A model generated the notes under the pieces. It did no database searches. It was not told where the DNA came from and saw nothing but the letters and a program-made list of their open reading frames with translations. Of a DNA stretch of 7,680 nt, positions 1 to 5,194 are shown one piece after another (within the stretch, counting starts at the first letter, position 1; each line of letters starts with the position of its first letter). Position numbers and translations under genes: made by a program. Origin of the DNA: Deltaproteobacteria bacterium (lineage in GTDB: Bacteria > Desulfobacterota > GWC2-55-46 > S146-70 > JAUXIU01); contig JAUXIU010000047.1 of the NCBI GenBank assembly GCA_030620895.1, forward strand, positions 1 to 7,680, given 5' to 3'.

Positions 1-126
1 CTTGAGGAGGTGGGGAAGGTTTTGGGTGTAACAAGGGAAAGGGTCAGGCAGATAGAAGCCAAGGCAATAAGGAGACTGAGACATCCAACAAGGGTAAAGC
101 TATTGAAGGGTTTTTGTGAGGAGTAG
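1..126 (+). CDS. rpoD: RNA polymerase primary sigma factor, C-terminal fragment (sigma region 4.2)
   Basis: Frame 1 is open from the window edge to a TAG stop at 124-126, giving the last 41 residues of a primary sigma factor; the rest lies upstream of the window. The fragment reads [20 protein letters not shown] and continues with KAIRRLRHP, the helix-turn-helix of region 4.2 that contacts the -35 element. The RERVRQIE recognition helix and the following RRLRHP are nearly invariant in RpoD/SigA proteins. The end LLKGFCEE is a normal short tail. Alternative sigma factors of the RpoH/RpoS type share this helix, but the neighbourhood and the RLRHP motif favour RpoD. The gene converges on the minus-strand DUF167 gene with only 4 nt between stop codons, so any intrinsic terminator must lie inside the neighbour's coding sequence. 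Confidence 0.93.
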   Translation, partial: LEEVGKVLGVTRERVRQIEAKAIRRLRHPTRVKLLKGFCEE

Positions 127-130
127 AGAT

Positions 131-364
131 CTATTTATGACATTGTGTATAGATAACCTTATATAACATAGACCCGATCTCTTTTAACGATAAGCCGATG
201 ATTTTTACCTCTTTTTTTCGTGATTTCTTCCCATGTATCAATTCAATCTGACTCTTCCTTATCCCTAGCAAATTGGCTAGAAACTCTATACATCTTCTAT
301 TTGCTTTATCTTCAACAGGTGGGGACGTAAGTCGCAGTTTAAGTGTATCCCCGCATGCCCCCAT
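131..364 (-). CDS. DUF167 / YggU (UPF0235) family protein, start uncertain
   Basis: The protein contains the DUF167 hallmarks LKLRLTSPPVEDKANRR, then an ELIHGKKSRKKEVKI strand, matching the family pattern of a PPVxGKAN loop followed by GxxSRxK. Family members are small alpha/beta proteins of about 95-100 residues with no firmly established function. The ATG at 364 gives only 77 residues and omits the first conserved strand. In the same frame, codons upstream of 364 encode GIVFLRLLIQPRSSKDEV, which is the expected family N-terminus (hydrophobic strand, then QPRSSKDEV). No ATG, GTG or TTG exists in frame between 364 and the TAA at 512-514. A rare start such as ATA at 428-430 would give 99 residues, the normal size. 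It is the last gene of the yggS-proC-yggT-divIVA cluster; its TAG stop is at 131-133. Family assignment is firm; the start is not. Confidence 0.85.
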   Translation of the reverse strand: MGACGDTLKLRLTSPPVEDKANRRCIEFLANLLGIRKSQIELIHGKKSRKKEVKIIGLSLKEIGSMLYKVIYTQCHK

Positions 365-443
365 AACCTCGTCTTTAGATGACCTGGGCTGGATTAAGAG
401 TCTCAGGAAAACTATTCCGTTCTTTTCTATTAGAAATGGGTAC

Positions 444-941
444 CTACTTTTGTAAGAACCTGAATTTGTCGTCCTCTGAATCCCCCTTTCTGGCCTCTTC
501 TTCTTCCATAATTAAAAGGTTTTTATGGTATTCAAGAACGTTCTTTAGAGAAGTCTGTAATTCAAGTCTCTGTTTTTTAAAGTGATATATCTCGTTCTGG
601 ATATTGGTAATACGCTGATATGCATCTTTTATCAGGCCCTCCGCCTGAATCCTTGCCTCGGAGACAATTAGTTCTGCCTCCTTCCGTGCGTTTTCTTTAA
701 CTTCTTCTGACATCATCTGAGCAGTTATTATTGTATCTTTTAGTACCGATTCCCTTTCCTCATGTTCAGAGAGTTGTTCCGCCATCGACTTGAGTTTTTC
801 TTCCAATATGTTTATCTTTTTTGCGGCGTTTTCCAGGGCCCCGGCGGCTAGTTCCTTAAAACTGTTTACCTCTTTTTTGTTATAACCACGCATACCCTTC
901 TTGAAATTGTACTCTATAATATCCATAGGGGTAAGTTTCAT
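444..941 (-). CDS. divIVA: DivIVA domain-containing coiled-coil protein
   Basis: A 165-residue protein. It opens with the DivIVA signature: residues 1-30 read MKLTPMDIIEYNFKKGMRGY followed by NKKEVNSFKE, where the F-x-x-x-x-RGY-x-x-x-EV-x-x-F pattern forms the membrane-binding, curvature-sensing N-terminal domain. From about residue 34 to 150 it is rich in Glu, Lys, Leu and Ala without prolines, as expected for a long parallel coiled coil. The tail is acidic and charged. DivIVA proteins gather at negatively curved membrane (septum, poles) and recruit division or cell-wall partners; the partner here is unknown. The ATG is preceded by a good ribosome-binding site, GGAGG six nt upstream. It lies 49 nt downstream of yggT, the classic yggT-divIVA pairing. 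Its TAG stop lies just upstream of the DUF167 gene. Shorter than the Gram-positive homologues that carry long C-terminal extensions. Confidence 0.92.
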   Translation of the reverse strand: MKLTPMDIIEYNFKKGMRGYNKKEVNSFKELAAGALENAAKKINILEEKLKSMAEQLSEHEERESVLKDTIITAQMMSEEVKENARKEAELIVSEARIQAEGLIKDAYQRITNIQNEIYHFKKQRLELQTSLKNVLEYHKNLLIMEEEEARKGDSEDDKFRFLQK

Positions 942-990
942 GATAAACCTCCAGTATTATATTTATTATATCTTATAAGGCATCCATTCT

Positions 991-1299
991 TTATGGAATA
1001 CCCATTCTCATTTTCATTGCGATATCACTAAGGGTTCTGACAAGAAATGTCTGCAGAAACAGTATCGCAAATATAACAATGATAGGCGATATATCTATAC
1101 CCCCCATGAATGGGAGCCTCCTTCGTATGGGATGTAAAACAGGGTCGGTTATCTGATGAAGAAACCTGACAATCGGGTTGTATGGGTCAGGGTTAACCCA
1201 CGATAAGACTGCCATTATTATAATTATCCACATATAGATATTGAGCGCATAATAGAGTAGCTGGGCTAGTGCTTCTAGAAGATTAGCAAATAAAAACAT
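991..1299 (-). CDS. yggT: YggT family integral membrane protein
   Basis: A 102-residue protein with two hydrophobic segments, about residues 14-35 and 69-88, joined by a cytoplasmic-looking loop. The loop carries the family core SWVNPDPYNPIVRFLHQITD followed by PVLHPIRRRLP (residues 33-63), the strongly conserved S-W-x-x-P...N-P-x-x-x-x-L...T-x-P-x-L-x-P-x-R-R pattern of YggT. It corresponds to a single-repeat YggT. Homologues, including the plastid protein CCB3/YCF19, are linked to membrane organisation and nucleoid or division phenotypes, but no reaction is established. GGGAGG ends six nt before the ATG. It sits 11 nt downstream of the proC stop and 49 nt upstream of divIVA, which supports co-transcription and a role at the division or envelope level. 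Confidence 0.95.
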   Translation of the reverse strand: MFLFANLLEALAQLLYYALNIYMWIIIIMAVLSWVNPDPYNPIVRFLHQITDPVLHPIRRRLPFMGGIDISPIIVIFAILFLQTFLVRTLSDIAMKMRMGIP

Positions 1300-1310
1300 C
1301 TTATCCTCCC

Positions 1311-2138
1311 TTACCTTGCCAGGTCCTTAGCTTTATTAGTGGCTGTTTTTACCGCCTGGATTATTGCAGACCTTACTCCACATTCTTCAAGTTTAGAGAG
1401 ACCGGCTATTGTAGTTCCTCCAGGTGATGCAACCATTTCCTTAAGCTCACTTAAATGTTTAGAACTCTTAATGGCTAATTTGATAGACCCGAGAGCAGTC
1501 TGCATAGAGAGCACACGTGCCTTATCCCTGGGAAGGCCCACGCTTTCGCCAGCATCTATAAACGCTTCGAGAAGTAGGAAAAAGTATGCGGGACCGCTTC
1601 CACTCAGTCCTGTTACAGCATTCATCTGTTCTTCACTTTCGATAACCACAACCTTCCCGATTAATTCGAAGATGGCTATAGAGAGTTCCATGTCTTCTTT
1701 CGCAACACCTTTATCAGCATATAGCCCTATAGCACCTTCCTGGATTAATGCGGGGGTATTGGGCATTACCCTAACTATAGGGCCAGGATGATATAATCCC
1801 TGTCTTATATAATTTGTAGTTATGCCAGCGATTGAAGATATCAATAATTTGTCCTTATCTATGTCAGAGCTTATCTCTTTGAGCAATTCCTTTACATCTA
1901 TTGGTTTTACAGTAAGGATAATGACGTCAGCAGCCTTGATTACTTCAAAGTTTTTGTTGAATACCTTAATATCATAACTTTCAACGATATTGGCAAGTCT
2001 TTCTTTATTCTTGTCAGCAACAATTATCTGGGCAGGTGTAATCATTTTAGATTTTAAGAGCCCTTTTATTATTGCCTCACCAATATTTCCAGCACCTATA
2101 AACCCTATTGTTTTTTTTGTAAGCATTCCTTGCTTCAT
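1311..2138 (-). CDS. proC: pyrroline-5-carboxylate reductase
   Basis: ProC catalyses the last step of proline synthesis, the NAD(P)H-dependent reduction of 1-pyrroline-5-carboxylate to L-proline, in the cytoplasm. The N-terminus has the Rossmann dinucleotide motif IGFIGAGNIGEAI, followed by the strand AADVIILTVKP and the region PIVRVMPNTPALIQEGAIGL. The C-terminal dimerisation domain contains TGLSGSGPAYFFLLLEAF and VASPGGTTIAGL, the ProC signature. The frame stays open to a TTG at 2190-2192, which would give 293 residues and overlap yggS by 41 nt. The N-terminal extension from that codon lacks family similarity, so I use the ATG at 2138 (275 residues); an ATG at 2126 (271 residues) is equally close to family length. 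No clear ribosome-binding site precedes either, and the ATG at 2138 lies 13 nt past the yggS stop, so translational coupling to yggS is likely. Confidence 0.95.
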   Translation of the reverse strand: MKQGMLTKKTIGFIGAGNIGEAIIKGLLKSKMITPAQIIVADKNKERLANIVESYDIKVFNKNFEVIKAADVIILTVKPIDVKELLKEISSDIDKDKLLISSIAGITTNYIRQGLYHPGPIVRVMPNTPALIQEGAIGLYADKGVAKEDMELSIAIFELIGKVVVIESEEQMNAVTGLSGSGPAYFFLLLEAFIDAGESVGLPRDKARVLSMQTALGSIKLAIKSSKHLSELKEMVASPGGTTIAGLSKLEECGVRSAIIQAVKTATNKAKDLAR

Positions 2139-2151
2139 GAAATAATATAGA

Positions 2152-2847
2152 CTATTTTTTCTCTGGCCTCTCTCCGAATATAGCGGTGCCAATTCTTACC
2201 ATGGTTGATCCTTCCTCGATGGCAACTTCGAAATCATTCGACATTCCCATAGATATTGTATTCATAGTAACTCCGCTTATCCTCTCTTTATTAACACGCT
2301 CAGCAAGCCTTCTTAAAGTTACAAAGTAGGGCCTCGATAACTGGGGGTTATCGGAATACGGTGGAATTGTCATTAGCCCTTTAAGGGATAGATTCTTTAG
2401 TTTACTTATCTTCCTTGCTAAATCTATAACCCTGTCTTTTTTTATACCGGCTTTAGATTTTTCTCCTGCTATGCTAACTTCAATGAGTATATCTATAGGA
2501 TTCTTGGCCTTCTTGTCTATTTCTTTTGCAAGTTCAAATGAATCTACGGTTTGAATCATGTCAAATAATTCTATCGCATATTTGACTTTGTTCTTTTGAA
2601 GATGACCGATAAAATGCCAAACAACTGAACTTCGACGTATCTTTTCTATCTTTTCTTTGGCCTCCTGTATGTAGTTCTCTCCAAACAGTCTAACTCCAGC
2701 GGATATTGCCTTTTTAATTCTGGCTAACTCGACGTTTTTTGTAACAGCTAATAGCGTTATCTCTTTTGGGTCTCTTCCAGATCTTTTAGTTGCTTTGGCT
2801 ATCTTTTCATTTATTATTGCTATATTATCGGTGATGTTTGAGGACAT
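2152..2847 (-). CDS. yggS: YggS/PROSC family pyridoxal 5'-phosphate homeostasis protein
   Basis: A 231-residue member of the YggS/PLPBP family, single-domain TIM-barrel proteins related to the N-terminal half of alanine racemase. They bind PLP and keep vitamin B6, amino-acid and keto-acid pools in balance, with no proven catalysis. Lys37 in LLAVTKNV is the expected PLP Schiff-base lysine. Further hallmarks in order are LFGENYIQEAKEKI, WHFIGHLQKNKVK, IQTVDSFELAKEI, GLMTIPPYS and the C-terminal phosphate-binding region ISMGMSNDFEVAIEEGSTMV then RIGTAIFG. Length is typical. It is the first gene of the cluster, directly followed by proC, a pairing found in many bacteria. No convincing Shine-Dalgarno sequence precedes the ATG. 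A palindrome about 40 nt upstream of the start (2889-2901) is a candidate control site. Confidence 0.96.
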   Translation of the reverse strand: MSSNITDNIAIINEKIAKATKRSGRDPKEITLLAVTKNVELARIKKAISAGVRLFGENYIQEAKEKIEKIRRSSVVWHFIGHLQKNKVKYAIELFDMIQTVDSFELAKEIDKKAKNPIDILIEVSIAGEKSKAGIKKDRVIDLARKISKLKNLSLKGLMTIPPYSDNPQLSRPYFVTLRRLAERVNKERISGVTMNTISMGMSNDFEVAIEEGSTMVRIGTAIFGERPEKK

Positions 2848-2888
2848 TATCTGTATGGGCAGAGAAGATGTTTTTCTTGGAGGTTCTT

Positions 2889-2901
2889 GGCACTAAGTGC
2901 C
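2889..2901. promoter_or_regulatory. perfect 13-nt palindrome upstream of yggS, possible operator
   Basis: GGCACTAAGTGCC is a 6-bp perfect inverted repeat around one central base, G+C-rich compared with its surroundings. Reading towards yggS, a -10-like TATTAT (2907-2912 on the minus strand) lies 5 nt upstream of it, so the palindrome would cover the transcription start and early leader. No good -35 element is visible, so the promoter is weakly supported. Such symmetry suits a dimeric repressor, but a short RNA hairpin in the leader is also possible. A small direct repeat of TTCTTGG (2874-2880 and 2884-2890) abuts it. Confidence 0.3.
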
Positions 2902-3045
2902 TCTGTATAATACAAATTTTAACAGATATTCATAGATGACAAAATAAAATAAGGTTAAAGACTAAAGACAAGGGAGATTTTTGAAAACTGAACCTCGACC
3001 TTAGCTAAATTCTCAAAAAATATTTAAAATATGCAGACAAAATAC

Positions 3046-3720
3046 TTATAACATATCTATACTGTTAGTCAAATTTAAATTCTCTGTAGTCTGCAAACCA
3101 GCAAAGTGCAACCATCCCATTTCCCATATTGCACCCAGTAACAACAATGTTGCAATTAAAAGATAAAGATAAAAGGCATCCTTTATTGCTACCCTAAAAG
3201 CATCTTTTCTTTTCGTCATTTTCTTCCTTGATGGTATAAGTATAGATAGGCCAATATCAATACCTGCGGCTGCTGAAAGAACATATGCCCCAAACTCAAA
3301 GATAAATGTTCCATAAAACGCAATAACCATTATCGGATTTGAAAGCAAACCATAGAATATCACACCGATTGACCATGCCCTTAATACACTTATAATATAT
3401 GGCAGAAAGAAAATAGCCCCAGGGGCCGTAGTTGTAAGAAATGCTCCCACCGTAAGGTTGAAGATAAATGTGTATATTATCTTTAAAATGACATATGGTG
3501 CTAGTGGACCTGTTATTGGTTTAATGTATAAAAGTTCAGGTAGGTTCTTTAGTACCTCTTTACGGAATTCAATTACACCAGGAAGTTCTTGAGCAACCAT
3601 CCACTGTCCGAAGAAGAAGAAGACTATGTTTGCAAGCGCAAGGAATATTATTAAATTTCTGTAATTCTTTGCAATATAAAGTGCCCTTATGTACGAGTCT
3701 TTTATGTTTTGCATTACCAT
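3046..3720 (-). CDS. SpoIIM-like (stage II sporulation protein M family) membrane protein
   Basis: A 224-residue, very hydrophobic protein with about five predicted membrane segments: roughly residues 22-41, 73-97, 101-125, 129-160 and 182-205. Two features fit the SpoIIM/DUF95 family. A conserved Asn and Gly region occurs in the second helix (FNLTVGAFLTTTAPGAIFF). A later helix carries a buried glutamate before a small-residue stretch, FIFEFGAYVLSAAAGIDIG, matching the family pattern E-x-x-A-x-x-x-x-x-x-x-G-x-x-x-G. A basic loop, SRKKMTKRKD (164-173), precedes the last helix. In Bacillus SpoIIM acts in the engulfment complex, but family members are widespread in non-sporulating bacteria and their role there is not settled. 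The gene has about 200 and 290 nt of noncoding DNA on its two sides and is probably transcribed alone. The ribosome-binding site is weak. Family call is by motif reading only. Confidence 0.65.
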   Translation of the reverse strand: MVMQNIKDSYIRALYIAKNYRNLIIFLALANIVFFFFGQWMVAQELPGVIEFRKEVLKNLPELLYIKPITGPLAPYVILKIIYTFIFNLTVGAFLTTTAPGAIFFLPYIISVLRAWSIGVIFYGLLSNPIMVIAFYGTFIFEFGAYVLSAAAGIDIGLSILIPSRKKMTKRKDAFRVAIKDAFYLYLLIATLLLLGAIWEMGWLHFAGLQTTENLNLTNSIDML

Positions 3721-3959
3721 TAAAGCCTAGTCTGTTGTTTGTTTCCAGAGCAAAAACCCCTGAAAATTGAAGAATGAAGATTGGCAATCGAAAATTTATA
3801 TCCAAAAATCCCTGGAAACTGGCTATTCATCACGTTAGATAACAACCTTTATTTTTGTATTGTTATAAATACCTGAAAAGTATTATATGGTAATTTCTCT
3901 TTTCTCCTCATCTGTCTAACGGGGCAAGCCGGTTTTTAAAAGATTACACAGATTTCTTT

Positions 3960-3985
3960 GTTTTTACGCTTTTTGCAGTAAAAAC
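3960..3985. other. AT-rich inverted repeat downstream of pgsA
   Basis: GTTTTTAC and GTAAAAAC form an 8-bp perfect inverted repeat around a 10-nt loop, 25 nt past the pgsA stop codon in the direction of pgsA transcription. A weak hairpin could form in the pgsA 3' untranslated region. It lacks the G+C-rich stem and trailing T-run of a standard intrinsic terminator, so I do not call it one. The rest of the spacer 3721-4009 holds nothing else I can name, apart from an 11-nt palindrome GATTGGCAATC at 3779-3789. Confidence 0.3.
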
Positions 3986-4009
3986 ATTATCCTATTAGAT
4001 GCTATTTGA

Positions 4010-4588
4010 TTATTTTTCTTCCATTGGTGTTCTTGACATCCTAAAATAGATCAGAAAATACTCAAAACCGGACCAGAGGGTCAATGCCAGTGCTATCCAT
4101 AAAAGAACCATTCCTATTTGATGGATGTTTATATTAATTAACCGATAGTGGTATAACAGCGCTATCACGGCGGTAGTCTGGAAAGCAGTCTTGTATTTTC
4201 CAGCCTTGCTTGCTGAAATAACGATACCTGTATCTGCAGCTACAGCCCTAAGCCCAGTAACTGCTATCTCCCTGCAGGAAATAAGAACCACAATCCAAGC
4301 AGGCACCCTGCCCATAGGGACGAGCCTTATCAATATAGCGATTATAAGAAGTTTGTCGGCGAGCGGATCGAGGAATTTTCCCAGATTGGTTACCATCCCT
4401 TTTTTTCTTGCAAGATATCCATCTATCAAGTCGGTGAATGACACAACTATGAATAGACTTGCGGCTATTATACTCGCACTTTTACTCGATTTAAAAAGCA
4501 GTAGGATAAATATTGGGACTGTGGCAATCCTGAGCAGAGATAGAATGTTGGGAAGGGTCCAGATATTTATATGTTTTTCTTTGCTCAT
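4010..4588 (-). CDS. pgsA: CDP-diacylglycerol--glycerol-3-phosphate 3-phosphatidyltransferase
   Basis: PgsA transfers the phosphatidyl group of CDP-diacylglycerol to glycerol-3-phosphate, giving phosphatidylglycerol phosphate, the committed step to phosphatidylglycerol and cardiolipin, in the inner membrane. The 192-residue protein begins with the typical WTLPNILSLLRIATVPIFI amphipathic and first membrane segment. It contains the full CDP-alcohol phosphatidyltransferase motif D-G-x2-A-R-x8-G-x3-D-x3-D, seen as DGYLARKKGMVTNLGKFLDP followed by LADK; these acidic residues bind the metal and the CDP group. SCREIAVTGLR and SASKAGKYKTAFQT are further PgsA-specific blocks that separate it from phosphatidylserine synthase. 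Length is normal. GGAG lies three nt before the ATG, a short spacing. The 5' end (first 17 codons) and upstream region are repeated in tandem immediately upstream. Confidence 0.95.
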   Translation of the reverse strand: MSKEKHINIWTLPNILSLLRIATVPIFILLLFKSSKSASIIAASLFIVVSFTDLIDGYLARKKGMVTNLGKFLDPLADKLLIIAILIRLVPMGRVPAWIVVLISCREIAVTGLRAVAADTGIVISASKAGKYKTAFQTTAVIALLYHYRLININIHQIGMVLLWIALALTLWSGFEYFLIYFRMSRTPMEEK

Positions 4589-4616
4589 TGGCTCCTTCTT
4601 CCTTAGCTTAGCCTAC

Positions 4617-4646
4617 ACTCTACACCACGAAAGTTTAAAATATCAA
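4617..4646 (-). promoter_or_regulatory. candidate sigma-70 promoter of pgsA (proximal copy)
   Basis: On the minus strand TTGATA (4641-4646) and TAGAGT (4617-4622) are separated by 18 nt, matching five of six and four of six consensus bases. Transcription would start about 20 nt before the ATG at 4588, leaving a short leader with the GGAG site. An inverted repeat, AATATC with GATATT 11 nt apart (4639-4661 region), overlaps the -35 end. The support is by consensus only. Confidence 0.4.
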
Positions 4647-4666
4647 CCTTTTTAAGATATTAACGA

Positions 4667-4718
4667 GAGATAGAATATTGGGAAGGGTTCATATGTTTAT
4701 ATGTTTTTCTTTGCTCAT
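4667..4718 (-). pseudogene. pgsA: decayed 5' fragment of pgsA (duplicate start)
   Basis: This is the coding part of the distal repeat unit. It starts with ATG at 4716-4718 and reads MSKEKHINI, identical to residues 1-9 of PgsA, and then stops at TGA where the intact gene has the TGG codon for Trp10. Without the stop it would continue TLPNILS before the repeat ends. The ribosome-binding region has lost one G (GGAG to GGAA). It cannot make a phosphatidyltransferase. Left intact it would be a 9-codon upstream frame ahead of pgsA on any transcript that starts in the distal copy of the promoter. Confidence 0.85.
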
Positions 4719-4746
4719 TGGTTCCTTCTTCCTTAGCTTAGCCTAC

Positions 4747-4776
4747 ACTCTACACCACGAAAGTTTAAAATATCAA
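4747..4776 (-). promoter_or_regulatory. second copy of the candidate pgsA promoter
   Basis: This is the exact duplicate, shifted by 130 nt, of the TTGATA-18 nt-TAGAGT pair of the proximal unit; none of the five differences between the copies falls in it. If the proximal sequence is a promoter, this one should also fire, giving a transcript with a leader about 150 nt long that includes the 9-codon decoy frame. Confidence 0.35.
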
Positions 4777-4794
4777 CCTTTTTAAGATATTAAC

Positions 4795-5000
4795 AGAGGA
4801 CAACATTCTAATAGCAGACATTATCCTCTTGGTATGCCCATAGAAAAAAATAAGCGTTGGATAGACCTGTTCAGTATAAGCTATTCTTAAAGGGAGGTGT
4901 ATATGAATACATAAGGGAGTGAAAAATATTCCGGGAGATATATGTAGAATTTATTTTACAACACTGGTAATATAACGAATCAAGAGACTATCCTAGATAG
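4795..5000. other. noncoding divergent spacer between the pgsA duplication and the heptad array
   Basis: No reading frame or structural RNA is recognisable here. The only translation-like signal is an unusually good ribosome-binding sequence, AGGGAGG (4891-4896 region), 6 nt before ATG AAT ACA TAA at 4903-4914 on the plus strand, a three-codon frame (Met-Asn-Thr). It may be a remnant or chance. A 6-bp inverted repeat, ACTATC and GATAGT with a 3-nt loop (4987-5001), ends where the heptad array begins. Confidence 0.4.
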
Positions 5001-5143
5001 TTTGAGGTTTGAGGAAAGAGGTTTGAGGCAAATGCTGTTAGATGTTGGAGGAGGGACGTTAGAGGCCTTAAACCTTAAACCTTAAACCTTAAACCTTAAA
5101 CCTCAAGCAATTCCCCTCCAACCTCTAACCTTCAACCTCTAAC
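5001..5143. repeat. heptanucleotide repeat array in A-B-A'-B' order
   Basis: Four blocks of 7-bp units follow one another. A (5001-5028) is TTTGAGG, TTTGAGG, AAAGAGG, TTTGAGG. B (5037-5064) is GTTAGAT, GTTGGAG, GAGGGAC, GTTAGAG. A' (5066-5107) is five perfect CCTTAAA units and CCTCAAG. B' (5115-5142) is CCTCCAA, CCTCTAA, CCTTCAA, CCTCTAA. A' and B' share the same 7-nt phase through 5066-5142 with consensus CCTYNAA, while A and B carry the complementary direction. A is complementary to A' (with G-T wobbles) and B to B'. No open frame crosses it. It is not CRISPR: there are no spacers. Confidence 0.9.
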
Positions 5144-5152
5144 AAAATCCGT

Positions 5153-5193
5153 AGAATAAGGACAGTCCCCAAGATTTAAAGTGGAATTATTCT
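5153..5193 (+). promoter_or_regulatory. possible leader hairpin at the mnmA start
   Basis: AGAATAA (5153-5159) and TTATTCT (5187-5193) form a 7-bp inverted repeat whose right arm ends one nt before the mnmA ATG. The enclosed segment holds a short palindrome GGACAGTCC (5160-5168) and the only purine-rich candidate ribosome-binding site (GTGGA, 5181-5185). If transcribed, the stem could limit access to the start codon. The stem is A-U rich and weak, so this is only a suggestion. Confidence 0.2.
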
Positions 5194-5194
5194 T

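Larger units (their letters stand above)
4537..4794. repeat. tandem direct duplication covering the pgsA 5' end and upstream region (2 x 128 bp)
   Basis: Positions 4537-4664 and 4667-4794 are two direct copies of the same 128-bp unit, offset by 130 nt, with only five differences I can count: 4547/4677, 4559/4689, 4562/4692, 4565/4695 and 4592/4722. Each unit holds, in the minus-strand direction, a possible promoter, a ribosome-binding region, an ATG and the first 17 codons of pgsA. The first (gene-proximal) copy belongs to the intact gene. In the second, GGAG has become GGAA and codon 10 TGG has become TGA. The remaining coding differences are all synonymous third-base changes. Confidence 0.95.

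Noticed and set aside
1339..1791. 150-codon plus-strand frame inside proC
   Set aside because: Antisense to conserved ProC sequence, with Ser/Pro/Ala-rich low-information composition typical of shadow frames.
2138..2192. N-terminal extension of ProC from a TTG codon
   Set aside because: The extra residues have no similarity to ProC, overlap yggS by 41 nt and lack a ribosome-binding site; a start at 2138 or 2126 fits family length.
3918..3937. Intrinsic terminator with a GGGCAAGCC core followed by TTTTT
   Set aside because: The T-run lies on the plus-strand side, while the flanking genes are all on the minus strand; the stem is only about three G-C pairs plus mismatches.
4191..4655. 154-codon plus-strand frame across pgsA and the duplication
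   Set aside because: Antisense to the CDP-alcohol transferase motif of pgsA; no homology is recognisable.
4667..4718. TGA read as tryptophan in the duplicated pgsA start
   Set aside because: It would make all four coding differences synonymous, but all other Trp codons in the window are TGG and the repeat ends a few codons later, so no functional protein would result.
5066..5142. CRISPR array or telomere-like repeat
   Set aside because: Units are 7 bp with no unique spacers, so not CRISPR. CCTTAAA resembles plant-type telomere repeats by eye only; it is internal, next to bacterial genes, and has only five perfect copies.
5160..5168. GGACAGTCC as a REP-type or transposase-linked element
   Set aside because: Only a 9-nt palindrome, with no second copy or transposase gene in the window.
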